Source: UBA7332 sp051657165
GTDB lineage: Bacteria > Bacteroidota > Bacteroidia > Bacteroidales > UBA7332
NCBI GenBank assembly: GCA_051657165.1
Contig: JBOFKD010000315.1
Location: forward strand, 1 to 64,000
Reading direction: 5' to 3'
DNA: 64,000 nucleotides
Under the pieces are notes generated by a model. The model was not told the origin of the DNA. It was given only the letters and a program-made list of their open reading frames with translations, and made no database searches. This document shows, in pieces, positions 49,301-57,816 of this stretch. The translations under genes were made by a program, and so were the position numbers. The stretch's first letter is position 1; each line of letters begins with the position of its first letter.

Positions 49301-50395
49301 ATGAAAAAGACTTTGACAGTAAACTTAAATAATACAGTCTTCCATATTGATGAGGATGCATACGATGTATTGCAGCAATATCTGGAGGCACTGAAAACTC
49401 ATTTTGCAGGCGAGACAGACGGAGATGAAATATTGAAAGATGTGGAAGCCCGTATTTGCGAATTGTTCAATGAGCGGATTCGTTTCGGATTGCAGGTTAT
49501 TACATTACCTAATGTAGAAGAGATTATCCAGATGATGGGACAGCCTTCGGATTATGGTTGTGTGGATGAAGCTGAAGAAACAGAGAGAGCAGAGACCTTT
49601 GCTGAAGAAACCGAAGGTGCAGACACAGTTCAGACTGAAGAAAAAGTTTATCGCGGACGCAAACGCTTATACCGTGATAAAGAAAACGGAATGATCGGTG
49701 GTGTTGCTGCCGGACTGGCTGCTTATCTGAATGTAGATGTTACATGGATTCGTATTCTGATTCTGATCCTTATGTTCCTTACTTCAGGTTCGATGCTTTT
49801 CATTTATCTGATATTATGGATTATTACTCCTGCAGCAGATAGTTCGGCTCAGAAGCTGGAGATGCGCGGAATAGATCCGACGATTGAAAATATATCATCT
49901 TTCGTTAAGGAGAACACCGAGAAAGTAGCGAATGAGGCGAGAGAAGCGGTTCGTTCTCCAAAAAATAAAAACTTCCTGGTTTCTCTACGCGACCTTTTTC
50001 TGGAAGGTATTCGTGCCATGGTTAAGTTTATCGTTCTTTTGCTGGGAGCGGGATTCGGCTGTTTGGGTGTATTGATTATCATCCCTTTGCTGATCGCATT
50101 AACGACTTTGATTTTTAATTTAGGAGATATATATCCGATATCTTTCACAAGTGCTGGTATTGGTTTTTCTAGTCTTGCAGAAACTCCTTTCTTTATAACC
50201 AGTTTACTTGCTGTAATATCAATTCCTTTATTGGTCTTGTGTTACGTGGTTATTCAGAAAGCATTTAAGCTCCCATCGATACCGAAAGCTTTACGCTGGA
50301 CACTTTTTATTTTGTGGTGTATCGCATTAATTGCCTCAATTGTTTGTGGAGTTAAAACTTTGCCGTTACTTTTGGAGAGAAATTACTATTTCTAA
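49301..50395 (+). CDS. PspC-domain membrane protein
   Basis: A 364-residue protein. Residues 1-85 form a soluble regulatory region (MKKTLTVNLNNTVFHIDEDAYDVLQQYLEAL, ending NVEEIIQMMG) found ahead of PspC in Bacteroidota. An acidic linker (EETERAETFAEETEGADT) follows, then the PspC domain (about 123-180: LYRDKENGMIGGVAAGLAAYLNVDVTWIRILILILMF). Three or more further helices lie in the C-terminal half. PspC proteins sense or buffer inner membrane damage. It is co-transcribed with PadR. Confidence 0.9.
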   Translation: MKKTLTVNLNNTVFHIDEDAYDVLQQYLEALKTHFAGETDGDEILKDVEARICELFNERIRFGLQVITLPNVEEIIQMMGQPSDYGCVDEAEETERAETFAEETEGADTVQTEEKVYRGRKRLYRDKENGMIGGVAAGLAAYLNVDVTWIRILILILMFLTSGSMLFIYLILWIITPAADSSAQKLEMRGIDPTIENISSFVKENTEKVANEAREAVRSPKNKNFLVSLRDLFLEGIRAMVKFIVLLLGAGFGCLGVLIIIPLLIALTTLIFNLGDIYPISFTSAGIGFSSLAETPFFITSLLAVISIPLLVLCYVVIQKAFKLPSIPKALRWTLFILWCIALIASIVCGVKTLPLLLERNYYF

Positions 50396-50459
50396 GTGTA
50401 TGAATGATTGTACTTTACTAAATGAGTGCATTCACTTCTCTCTAAACATGACGTAAAGA

Positions 50460-50855
50460 ATGAAAAGATATTTGCTGGTAATTATTTCCTATTTGTTTGT
50501 TACTTATTTTTCACTGGCTCCCAGTGTTTCGGGCGGAGCATTGTCAGATATACCGAATATAGACAAGATCGTACATTTCTGTTTTTATTTTGGTATTAGT
50601 TTTCTGAGTTATATATCGATTCACAGGAAATCATATCCGGCGTATCGGATTTATCTGATGGTGTTACTTGTACCGATTATTTTCGGAGGTGTCATTGAAT
50701 TATTACAACAATATTATTTCCCGCCGCGTTCGGCTGAATGGGCCGACTTTGCGGCAGATATTTTAGGTTCCCTGTTTGGGTATTGGTTTGGTAAATTATT
50801 GGTTTTTAGGTGTAAAAAGTTGTTTGGTAAAAACAAGAGGGTTTCAGATCGATAG
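50460..50855 (+). CDS. VanZ-like membrane protein
   Basis: A 131-residue protein with four hydrophobic helices and the VanZ pattern: PNIDKIVHFCFYFGISFL (about 31-48) and GVIELLQQYYFPPRSAEWADFAADILGSLFGYWFG (about 80-114), with the conserved Asp/His and Glu/Asp positions. VanZ was named for teicoplanin resistance, but most relatives have no known role. It lies 64 bases after the PspC gene with its own terminator. Confidence 0.88.
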   Translation: MKRYLLVIISYLFVTYFSLAPSVSGGALSDIPNIDKIVHFCFYFGISFLSYISIHRKSYPAYRIYLMVLLVPIIFGGVIELLQQYYFPPRSAEWADFAADILGSLFGYWFGKLLVFRCKKLFGKNKRVSDR

Positions 50856-50874
50856 AATCTGAAACCCTCTTTTA
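50837..50874. terminator. shared terminator of vanZ and rluF
   Basis: GAGGGTTTCAGAT (50837-50849) and ATCTGAAACCCTC (50857-50869) form a perfect 13-bp stem with a 7-base loop. TTTTATTTT follows. The vanZ stop codon lies in the loop. It also lies just past the rluF stop on the minus strand. Confidence 0.9.
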
Positions 50875-50882
50875 TTTTAGGT

Positions 50883-51851
50883 TCATCTGCCTCTTCTGCC
50901 ATTACCCGGACGTGAAGCACCTCTTGTGCCGCGTCCTGCTGATTTTGGCTTGCTTTTACCATCTCTTGGTCCGGCAGCACCATAAGCCTTTACTGGAGCC
51001 TCAGCTGGTTTTGGTCTGCTTTTGCCAATACGTTTACTGCCTGATGATGATTTAGACGAGCTACGACTTTCCAGTGTTTTGGATGGTCTGGTCGAAGTTT
51101 TCGGTTTGCTGTGGCCTCCTTCTTTTTTCTTAGGATTCTTAGGTCCTTCGTCTGAATCTTTAGTCAGTTCCATAAGTTCGCGCAATTCACTTTCTGTCAG
51201 GAATCTCCATTGACCCAGTGGCAATTTTGCAATACTGATGTTCATGATACGTACGCGTTTTAGCTTTACGACTTCGTAATCCAAAGCTTCACACATACGT
51301 CGGATTTGTCTGTTTAATCCTTGTGTAAGTGTAATTCTGAAACGATTGTCCGCTTCTTTCTCTACTTTACATTTTTTAGTTTTAGTGCCAAGGATCGGAA
51401 CACCGCTCGCCATCTGATTGATGAAATCTTCCGTAATGGATTTGTTTACCATTACTTCGTATTCTTTTTCGTGATTGTTTGATGCGCGAAGGATCTTATT
51501 TACAATACCACCATCGTTTGTCAAAAGAATCAAACCTTCAGAATCTTTATCCAGACGTCCGATATTGAATATACGTGTCGGATAATTTACAAAGTCAATG
51601 ATGTTATCCGGATCATTAGGGTCCGTTGTACAGGTAATTCCGACAGGTTTATTCAATGCGATATAAACAGCTTCTTCCTGTTGTTTAACAATATGACCGT
51701 CAACACGTACCACGTCACCCGGACCGATACGCATACCAACTTCGGCTTGCTTACCGTTGACAGTTACACGACCAGTCTCAATAAAATTATCAGCCTCACG
51801 GCGAGAACATAGCCCCGAGTCGCTTATTACTTTGTTTAATCTTATATCCAT
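50883..51851 (-). CDS. rluF: 23S rRNA pseudouridine synthase, RluF-like, with a long basic tail
   Basis: A 322-residue RsuA/RluB/E/F-family enzyme. An S4 RNA-binding domain (about 1-60: LNKVISDSGLCSRREADNFIETGRVTVNG) precedes the catalytic domain with GRLDKDSEGLILLTND (catalytic Asp). TQGLNRQIRRMCEALDYEVVKLKRVRIMN and LPLGQWRFLTESEL are close to E. coli RluF, which modifies 23S U2604. From about residue 230 the protein becomes a Lys/Arg/Ser/Pro/Gly-rich, probably disordered, RNA-binding tail of about 90 residues. It has its own promoter. Confidence 0.9.
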   Translation of the reverse strand: MDIRLNKVISDSGLCSRREADNFIETGRVTVNGKQAEVGMRIGPGDVVRVDGHIVKQQEEAVYIALNKPVGITCTTDPNDPDNIIDFVNYPTRIFNIGRLDKDSEGLILLTNDGGIVNKILRASNNHEKEYEVMVNKSITEDFINQMASGVPILGTKTKKCKVEKEADNRFRITLTQGLNRQIRRMCEALDYEVVKLKRVRIMNISIAKLPLGQWRFLTESELRELMELTKDSDEGPKNPKKKEGGHSKPKTSTRPSKTLESRSSSKSSSGSKRIGKSRPKPAEAPVKAYGAAGPRDGKSKPKSAGRGTRGASRPGNGRRGR

Positions 51852-51868
51852 GAAAAATTATTTGTTTG

Positions 51869-51900
51869 CAAAGTTAATCGGAAACTTCATTACTCTCAAG
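51869..51900 (-). promoter_or_regulatory. promoter of rluF
   Basis: On the minus strand CTTG (51900-51897), a 20-bp spacer and TAACTTTG (51876-51869) fit the Bacteroides consensus with one mismatch in -33. The start codon is about 18 bases past the -7 box. Confidence 0.6.
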
Positions 51901-52055
51901 AAACTAACATATAACAATTTAAAAAAGATTTGTCTCGGACTGAAAAAAGAACTTTTTAGGGGATATCAGTCTGATTCGGAAAAGATAAAAAGAACTTATT
52001 CAAGTTTTTATCTTTTTTAAAAGCTCAGTATTGTGCATTTAATAGAGAATGTTTC

Positions 52056-52063
52056 TAAATTTG
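52056..52063 (+). promoter_or_regulatory. -7 box directly before tcdA
   Basis: TAAATTTG matches TAnnTTTG exactly and ends only 6 bases before the first tcdA ATG (52070). The transcript may therefore be leaderless or nearly so. ATTG at 52030-52033 is a possible -33. Confidence 0.5.
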
Positions 52064-52069
52064 TGCGTT

Positions 52070-52798
52070 ATGATGGAATTAAATAAATGGTATTCAAGAA
52101 CCGGGTTACTACTCGGAGATGAGAAGTTAGAAAAACTTCGTGATGCTCACGTATTAGTAGTGGGTGTAGGAGGCGTCGGGGCTTATGCTGCCGAGATGAT
52201 TTGTCGTGCCGGAGTAGGTAAAATGACAATAATCGATGGGGATACGGTAAATATATCAAATATTAACCGTCAGTTGGTAGCTTTACATTCTACCATCGGA
52301 GAATCTAAAGTTGAAGTGCTTTCAAAACGTTTGATGGATATAAATCCAGATCTTGAGCTTATCGCAAAGCATGAATTCCTGAAAGATGAATCTATTGAGG
52401 CATTACTGGACAGTGATACATATACTTATATAGTGGATGCTATTGATACGTTAAGTCCGAAATGCTATCTGATAGCACATGCGATGCGTCGTAAAATTAA
52501 AATTGTATCATCCATGGGTGCAGGAGCAAAGGTAGATCCTACTCAGGTTCGTTATGGTGATATCTCCGATACATACCATTGTGCGCTGGCTAAAGCTGTA
52601 CGTAAACGTTTACAGAAAATGGGAATCCGTCGTGGTCTTCCGGTTGTGTTTACAACAGAACAGGCCGATCGGGATGCTATCTTCGAATCAGACACAGAAC
52701 AAAATAAAAAATCAACGGTAGGAACGATTTCCTATCTGCCTGCTATTTTCGGATGCTTTCTGGCATCTTATGTTATTCGGAAAATATCAGGAAAATAA
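52070..52798 (+). CDS. tcdA: tRNA threonylcarbamoyladenosine dehydratase (TcdA)
   Basis: A 242-residue E1-like (ThiF/MoeB fold) enzyme that cyclises t6A in tRNA to ct6A using ATP. The nucleotide loop is VGVGGVGAYAAEMICRAGV (about 31-49), followed by IIDGDTVNISNINRQL (about 54-69) and TIGESKVE, with the late catalytic-cysteine region SDTYHCALAKAVRKRLQKMGI. The RKRL stretch and length agree with TcdA (CsdL/YgdL) rather than MoeB. ATG at 52070 is preferred over a start 21 bases upstream, which overlaps the -7 box. The phosphatase starts 13 bases downstream. Confidence 0.92.
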   Translation: MMELNKWYSRTGLLLGDEKLEKLRDAHVLVVGVGGVGAYAAEMICRAGVGKMTIIDGDTVNISNINRQLVALHSTIGESKVEVLSKRLMDINPDLELIAKHEFLKDESIEALLDSDTYTYIVDAIDTLSPKCYLIAHAMRRKIKIVSSMGAGAKVDPTQVRYGDISDTYHCALAKAVRKRLQKMGIRRGLPVVFTTEQADRDAIFESDTEQNKKSTVGTISYLPAIFGCFLASYVIRKISGK

Positions 52799-52811
52799 CC
52801 CATAAGCTATT

Positions 52812-54527
52812 ATGAATAAACGCGCTTTACTTAGTTTGGTACTAGGCTTCGGTTTAGTAGGCTCGGCTTTTGTGTATGCAAAGCCGAAAGAAGTGAAAAA
52901 TGTGATTGTGATGATTCCCGACGGAACCAGCACGAGTGTGTTATCTATTTCCCGTTGGTATAAACAAGCCCCTCTGGCTGTAGATAAATACTTATCAGGA
53001 CTTGTAACGACTCACTGCTCGGATGCTCCTATCGGAGATTCAGCGCCTACGGGTGCGACATACGCAACAGGTATTCTGGCTCGCACCGGAAATATTGCAA
53101 TTCATCCGGAAGCAACGCCAAACGATCTTGTTCCGGTAGATCCGGCTAAATCTTATCAACCGGCATTCACTCTGCTGGAAGCTGCTAAAATCAAAGGTAA
53201 AGCTACAGGATTGGTATTTACCTGTCAGTTGCCTCATGCAACTCCGGCTGATTTCGCTTCTCATGGTGTGAAGCGTGGCGAATCAGATCGTCTGGCTAAA
53301 CAAATGGTTTATAATGGTGTAGATGTTGTGTTTGGTGGCGGATGGCAATACCTTGATCCAAAGGTACGCGAAGATGGTGAAAATCTTTACAATGTGCTTC
53401 AGGATAAAGGAATCGGTATGATTACCAATAAAACTCAGTTTGAGAAAGTAACGAAAAAAGATAATAAAATTTGGGGTCTTTTTGCTCCGGATGCTCTTCC
53501 GTTTGAAGATGAACGTGTGGATTCTGTTCCTTCAATTGCAGCTATGACAGCTAAAGCAATTGATATTCTGAGCCAGGATAAAGATGGTTTCTTCCTGATG
53601 GTAGAAGGAAGTAAAGTCGACTGGGCAGCGCATGCGAATGATACAAAGGGTGTGATTACAGAGTATCTGGCTTTTGACGATGCTGTGAAAGTGGCAATGG
53701 ATTTTGCAGAGAAAAACGGAAATACAGTAGTTGTTGTTATGCCTGACCACGGTAACGGTGGTATTAGTCTTGGTAATAAAAATTCTAATGGATCTTACTC
53801 TAAAACTCCTTATAACACAATCTTCGAACCTTTCAGAAAGATTCGTGTGAGTCAGGCAATGGCTTCTGCCATTAACCGTACAATGAAGTATGCTGATTAT
53901 GTAGCATTGCTTCAGGATGAATATGGAATAACTCTTCGCGGAGATGAAGGATTGTATGAACCTTTTAATGCTGCTCAAAAGGCACTTGCTCTTCGTGATG
54001 CTGCCGATTATGCTAAGAATGAACTGAAATACGAGCGTCAGATCTCTAAAGCTCTGGGCAAAGTAGGCTCAATTCTTATATCTGTAGTAAATCGTGATAA
54101 TTACATCGGATGGACAACTTCAGGACATGAAGGTGAAGATGTATTCCTTGCGAATTATTCACCGGCAGAGCAATTGCGCGGAGTGGTGAAAAATAGCGAG
54201 GTAAATCACTATTTGCAACGTGTTTCGGATATTAAAGGTCTGGATAAGAAATCGGATGAGTATTTTGCGCGTCACGATCAGCTTTTCAAAGGATATGACT
54301 ATCAGATTGGTGGAGCGAATCCGAAATATCCGGAATTGACAGTGACTAATCCTAAAAACGGGAAAACAATTAAAGTAGAAGCATTCAAAGATTTCTATTA
54401 TTTGAACGGTAAACGTATGCCGCTTCAGAAAAAAGGAGATGCTACGACTACAATTGCAGGTTACACAGAAGCTGAGAATCACAAAGCTTTCTATCTGCCG
54501 GTTTATCTTGTTGAAGTAATTAAATAA
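52812..54527 (+). CDS. secreted alkaline phosphatase with a threonine nucleophile
   Basis: A 571-residue enzyme with a signal peptide (RALLSLVLGFGLVGSAFVYA). The metal-binding Asp37 is in IPDGTSTS, the nucleophile motif is DSAPTGATYATG (76-87) with Thr80 where E. coli PhoA has a serine, and later ligands are DWAAHAND (about 272-279), MPDHGNGG (about 312-319) and TTSGHEGED (about 436-444). An inserted region of about 100 residues lies between the last two. It removes phosphate from periplasmic organic phosphates. No pho regulator is nearby. It is the middle gene of tcdA-phosphatase-GHL10. Confidence 0.92.
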   Translation: MNKRALLSLVLGFGLVGSAFVYAKPKEVKNVIVMIPDGTSTSVLSISRWYKQAPLAVDKYLSGLVTTHCSDAPIGDSAPTGATYATGILARTGNIAIHPEATPNDLVPVDPAKSYQPAFTLLEAAKIKGKATGLVFTCQLPHATPADFASHGVKRGESDRLAKQMVYNGVDVVFGGGWQYLDPKVREDGENLYNVLQDKGIGMITNKTQFEKVTKKDNKIWGLFAPDALPFEDERVDSVPSIAAMTAKAIDILSQDKDGFFLMVEGSKVDWAAHANDTKGVITEYLAFDDAVKVAMDFAEKNGNTVVVVMPDHGNGGISLGNKNSNGSYSKTPYNTIFEPFRKIRVSQAMASAINRTMKYADYVALLQDEYGITLRGDEGLYEPFNAAQKALALRDAADYAKNELKYERQISKALGKVGSILISVVNRDNYIGWTTSGHEGEDVFLANYSPAEQLRGVVKNSEVNHYLQRVSDIKGLDKKSDEYFARHDQLFKGYDYQIGGANPKYPELTVTNPKNGKTIKVEAFKDFYYLNGKRMPLQKKGDATTTIAGYTEAENHKAFYLPVYLVEVIK

Positions 54528-54543
54528 GCCGACAGATAATTAT

Positions 54544-56070
54544 ATGAAAAGAATGAATCTTTCGTTGAAATCTTTCTTGTTAATACTGATTTCGCTTATT
54601 ACCGTTCATACTGCTGTTTATGCACGTCCGAAGCAGGAGTTTCGCGGGGTATGGGTACATACAGTACATCAGAATCAGTATGCTACGATGAATAAAGAAC
54701 AAATGCAGCGCTACTTCATTAATATGCTGGATTCTTATCAGCAAATGGGTATCAATGCTTTTATTTTTCAGGTTCGTCCGCAGGCAGATGCATTTTATCT
54801 CTCTGAACTAGAACCTGTCAGTCGTTTCTGGACAGGTACTCAGGGGAAACAGCCCTCTGAAAAGTGGGATCCGATGGCTTTCCTTATTGAGGAGTGTCAC
54901 AAAAGAGGGATGGAGTTCCATGCCTGGTTGAATCCTTATCGTGTCACTTCGAGTGATCGTGAGAAACTGGCTCCGGATCATCTTTACTTCAAACATCCGA
55001 CATGGTTTTTGAAATACGGAAATCAGATTTATTTTGATGCCGGACTACCACAGTGTCGTAAGCATATCGTAAATGTCGTAAAAGATATTGTAACGCGTTA
55101 TGATGTGGATGCAATTCATATGGATGATTACTTCTATCCATACCCGATTGCCGGAAAAGAGTATCCTGACGGAGATACATTCAAGGCCTTGGGCGCTTCT
55201 CAGGGATTTGGACCAAATCAGCGTGATGACTGGCGCCGTAATAATGTGAATACATTAATTTCAGAGCTAAAATCAACGATCGTTTCGGCTAAGCCATGGG
55301 TCCGTTTCGGTATTAGTCCTTTTGGCATTTACCGCAATCAGAAGAATCATCCTGCCGGAAGTGCAACAAACGGACTTGAAAACTACGGAGATCTTTATGC
55401 TGATATTCAGTTGTGGTCGCAAAAAGGATGGGCTGATTATATTGTACCGCAGCTTTATTGGGAGATAGGTCACAAAGCTGCTGATTATGAAACATTGATC
55501 AAGTGGTGGAATAATCAGAAAGGCCCTGAGCATTTGTATATCGGACAAAGTATTGTACGTACAATTAATAATAGCGACAAGATTAATCCGGGAAGCAACC
55601 AGCTGACGCGAAAGATGCAGCTGGCTGGCCAAAATACAAACGTGTCGGGCAACTGCTGGTGGAACGGATACGACTTATTGCAAAACTTTGGAGGAATTGC
55701 TGATAGTTTGAGAAATAACTATCATTCAACTACTGCTCTGGTTCCTGCATTTGAAGCTATGTACAATAAATATCCCAAAGGAATATCGGGCTTAAAAGCT
55801 GAATGGAAACCTGACGGATATTATCTGACCTGGAAAGCCCCTAAACAAAAAGATCAGAACAATGGTATTTCACGATATGTGATCTATTGTTTTAATGACG
55901 GAGAAAAGGTGGATTTAAATAATCCGGACAAAATTGTGGGTGTAACGGGTGAAACTCAATTCTTTCTTCCTTACGAAAAAGGCAACGAGAAATACACATA
56001 TGTGATTTCGACTATGAATCGTTATAATTTTGAAAGTAAAAAAGGGAAAAAGAAAAGTGTTAAACTTTAG
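54544..56070 (+). CDS. secreted GHL10/DigH-like glycoside hydrolase
   Basis: A 508-residue protein with a signal peptide (SFLLILISLITVHTAVYA). The family signature EFRGVWVHTVHQNQY (about 32-46), INAFIFQVRPQADAFY, EFHAWLNPYR (about 123-132) and the acidic YDVDAIHMDDYFYPYP (about 184-199) place it in PF02638, with E. coli DigH/YddW, which cleaves denuded peptidoglycan glycans. A fibronectin-type-III-like domain closes the protein (about 415-500). The likely role is peptidoglycan or surface glycan trimming. It starts 16 bases after the phosphatase. Confidence 0.88.
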   Translation: MKRMNLSLKSFLLILISLITVHTAVYARPKQEFRGVWVHTVHQNQYATMNKEQMQRYFINMLDSYQQMGINAFIFQVRPQADAFYLSELEPVSRFWTGTQGKQPSEKWDPMAFLIEECHKRGMEFHAWLNPYRVTSSDREKLAPDHLYFKHPTWFLKYGNQIYFDAGLPQCRKHIVNVVKDIVTRYDVDAIHMDDYFYPYPIAGKEYPDGDTFKALGASQGFGPNQRDDWRRNNVNTLISELKSTIVSAKPWVRFGISPFGIYRNQKNHPAGSATNGLENYGDLYADIQLWSQKGWADYIVPQLYWEIGHKAADYETLIKWWNNQKGPEHLYIGQSIVRTINNSDKINPGSNQLTRKMQLAGQNTNVSGNCWWNGYDLLQNFGGIADSLRNNYHSTTALVPAFEAMYNKYPKGISGLKAEWKPDGYYLTWKAPKQKDQNNGISRYVIYCFNDGEKVDLNNPDKIVGVTGETQFFLPYEKGNEKYTYVISTMNRYNFESKKGKKKSVKL

Positions 56071-56098
56071 AATTTGGTTTAATTTTTGAATATTCGGA

Positions 56099-56144
56099 GA
56101 GAGCTGCGCAAGCGTTTGTGAACGTTTAGTGCAGCTCTTTTTTT
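56099..56144 (+). terminator. terminator of the tcdA-phosphatase-GHL10 operon
   Basis: AGAGCTGC (56100-56107) pairs with GCAGCTCT (56131-56138), and AGCGTT/AACGTT continues the stem inside. Seven T follow. Confidence 0.85.
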
Positions 56145-56207
56145 ATGCGGATATATTCGTGTCGATATTCTATGGCACCACATTTTACTTGTCGGATAAT
56201 ACATTTA

Positions 56208-56238
56208 TTTGCTTATTTGCAGATATGTTTTACCTTTG
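56208..56238 (+). promoter_or_regulatory. consensus promoter of the outer membrane protein/lipoprotein pair
   Basis: TTTG (56208-56211), a 19-bp spacer and TACCTTTG (56231-56238) match the Bacteroides consensus exactly. The start is expected near 56245, about 43 nt before the ATG at 56288. It also argues against a start further upstream. Confidence 0.8.
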
Positions 56239-56287
56239 TCACCTCTCTGTGAATCAAAAAAATAAATTTAATACAAACACAAACCTT

Positions 56288-56920
56288 ATGTTATTACGAA
56301 TTCAAATCTTATTTATTTTCTTTTCTCTGTCTTGTGGTCTTTGGTCCTCCTCACAACTTTCAGCCCAAAGTTCGACATTTAAACATAACCATGATTTTCG
56401 ACTAACAGTCGGTATGATGCCGTTCTCTGAAAATTTATTTTTTGATGAATGGGGTACTACTTATGATTTGCGTCTTCCCGAACTGTCGGATATTTTTAGT
56501 TATAGAGGGGCTAAACGAACGACCGGTGCTATTTCGCTGAGTTATTCGTTTGAAGTGAGAAAATGGTTCTCATTGGGATTGGAGGCTACATATATAGGTA
56601 TGTATCAGAGCTACTATAATACTTTTACACATGAACGTATTTCTTCATTGAATCAAAATAAAATTGCACTCTCTCCCATGTGTCGCTTTACTTATCTGAG
56701 ACGCAGAAATATTCAACTCTACTCACAGCTTTCGATGGGAGTTGGACTCTATATGGAAAGAGGTAAGGATACTCAATCTTATAATGAAGCAAATTACGAG
56801 ATTCATCTCACTTATCTGGGTATGACATTTGGTAAAAATATTTACGGGATAGTGGAGTTTGGAGTCGGCAATCGCGGTGTTATTAATGCTGGAATCGGAT
56901 ATCGTTTTACTGAAAAATAA
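56288..56920 (+). CDS. small outer membrane beta-barrel protein
   Basis: A 210-residue protein with a signal peptide (MLLRIQILFIFFSLSCGLWSSSQLSAQ). The mature part has alternating strands (TGAISLSYSFEVRKWFSLGLEATYIGMY; KIALSPMCRFTYL; NIQLYSQLSMGVGLYM) and ends VINAGIGYRFTEK, as in eight-stranded OmpW/OmpA-like barrels. ATG 56288 is required by the promoter at 56208-56238. The function is unknown. A lipoprotein gene starts 9 bases after its stop, so the two proteins are made together. Confidence 0.7.
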   Translation: MLLRIQILFIFFSLSCGLWSSSQLSAQSSTFKHNHDFRLTVGMMPFSENLFFDEWGTTYDLRLPELSDIFSYRGAKRTTGAISLSYSFEVRKWFSLGLEATYIGMYQSYYNTFTHERISSLNQNKIALSPMCRFTYLRRRNIQLYSQLSMGVGLYMERGKDTQSYNEANYEIHLTYLGMTFGKNIYGIVEFGVGNRGVINAGIGYRFTEK

Positions 56921-56928
56921 ATAGAACT

Positions 56929-57756
56929 ATGAATAAGCTACATATATTATTTTCCTTCCTTACAATATTTACATTAAATAGTTGTGTGATTGAAAGCTCT
57001 GAGCATGGAAATGTAACCAGCGGACCGCATGCAGGTTATGAAATTTATCTACAGAATGAATGGTTGATAACCGGAAATATAGATAAATTCTCATTGCTGC
57101 TTACGATTGACGGATATCTGAACTGTGAGGATGAAGCAGCCCGGGATAAAATTTATGGGCCACATATGAACCGTCTGACTGTGAAAGATCTTGGAGAAGG
57201 AGTATACGGACTTTATCGTGATAAAAGACCTGTGTATCGTCTTGAAACAGGAAATCGTTCCTTGTCACTGGCTGATTCAGAATGGGTCTTAACTGATATA
57301 AGAGCTTTTTCTTTATCCAAGAATACTTCATGGAAAGCCATAAACAGAGATGCTGTATTCTGGGACTTTGAATCGTCACTGATAAAAACAGATCTGAGAG
57401 GCGAGTTTACAACCGGAAATGCAAATTATAGTATTTACTGTACTAAAAATGAGATAACGCCTGATGTTTTACTCCGGGAGTTACAAGTGTACGGAAATGT
57501 GAAGTGGCGTAACTCAATCACTGTTGATTGTATTATTTCGGAAGCACTCGTGTATAGGGAGATGTCCGATAACTTTGTGACAGGGGAAGTTTCTCCTTCG
57601 CGCGGACGCATTATTCAGGGAGCTCAGAATATGCTTTCGGGTCCGGTAAGCAGTTCGCGTAAATATGCTATTCAATCCAGAACAAGTAGTGATGAGCTTG
57701 TTATATTGGTTGAAATATCAGTAATGAATGAAACGGAAGTATTCCGTAAATATTAA
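56929..57756 (+). CDS. predicted lipoprotein of unknown function
   Basis: A 275-residue protein with a lipoprotein signal (IFTLNSC, Cys19). I do not recognise a family. The mature part looks beta-rich, with segments such as TSGPHAGYEIYLQNEWLITG, TVKDLGEGVYGLYRDKRPVYRLETG and ITVDCIISEALVYREMSDN. It pairs with the preceding barrel gene, so a shared envelope role is likely. The frame is intact. Confidence 0.7.
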   Translation: MNKLHILFSFLTIFTLNSCVIESSEHGNVTSGPHAGYEIYLQNEWLITGNIDKFSLLLTIDGYLNCEDEAARDKIYGPHMNRLTVKDLGEGVYGLYRDKRPVYRLETGNRSLSLADSEWVLTDIRAFSLSKNTSWKAINRDAVFWDFESSLIKTDLRGEFTTGNANYSIYCTKNEITPDVLLRELQVYGNVKWRNSITVDCIISEALVYREMSDNFVTGEVSPSRGRIIQGAQNMLSGPVSSSRKYAIQSRTSSDELVILVEISVMNETEVFRKY

Positions 57757-57757
57757 A

Positions 57758-57804
57758 AAGAGAAGGGGGCAGAAGATATAATAAAACTTCTGTCCCTTCT
57801 CTTT
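57758..57804. terminator. bidirectional terminator between the lipoprotein and DcuC genes
   Basis: A long stem is formed by AAAGAGAAGGG and GGCAGAAG (57757-57775) with CTTCTGTCCC and TTCTCTTT (57787-57804), with one bulged base and an 11-base loop. Confidence 0.85.
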
Positions 57805-57816
57805 AATGTCAGTTTC

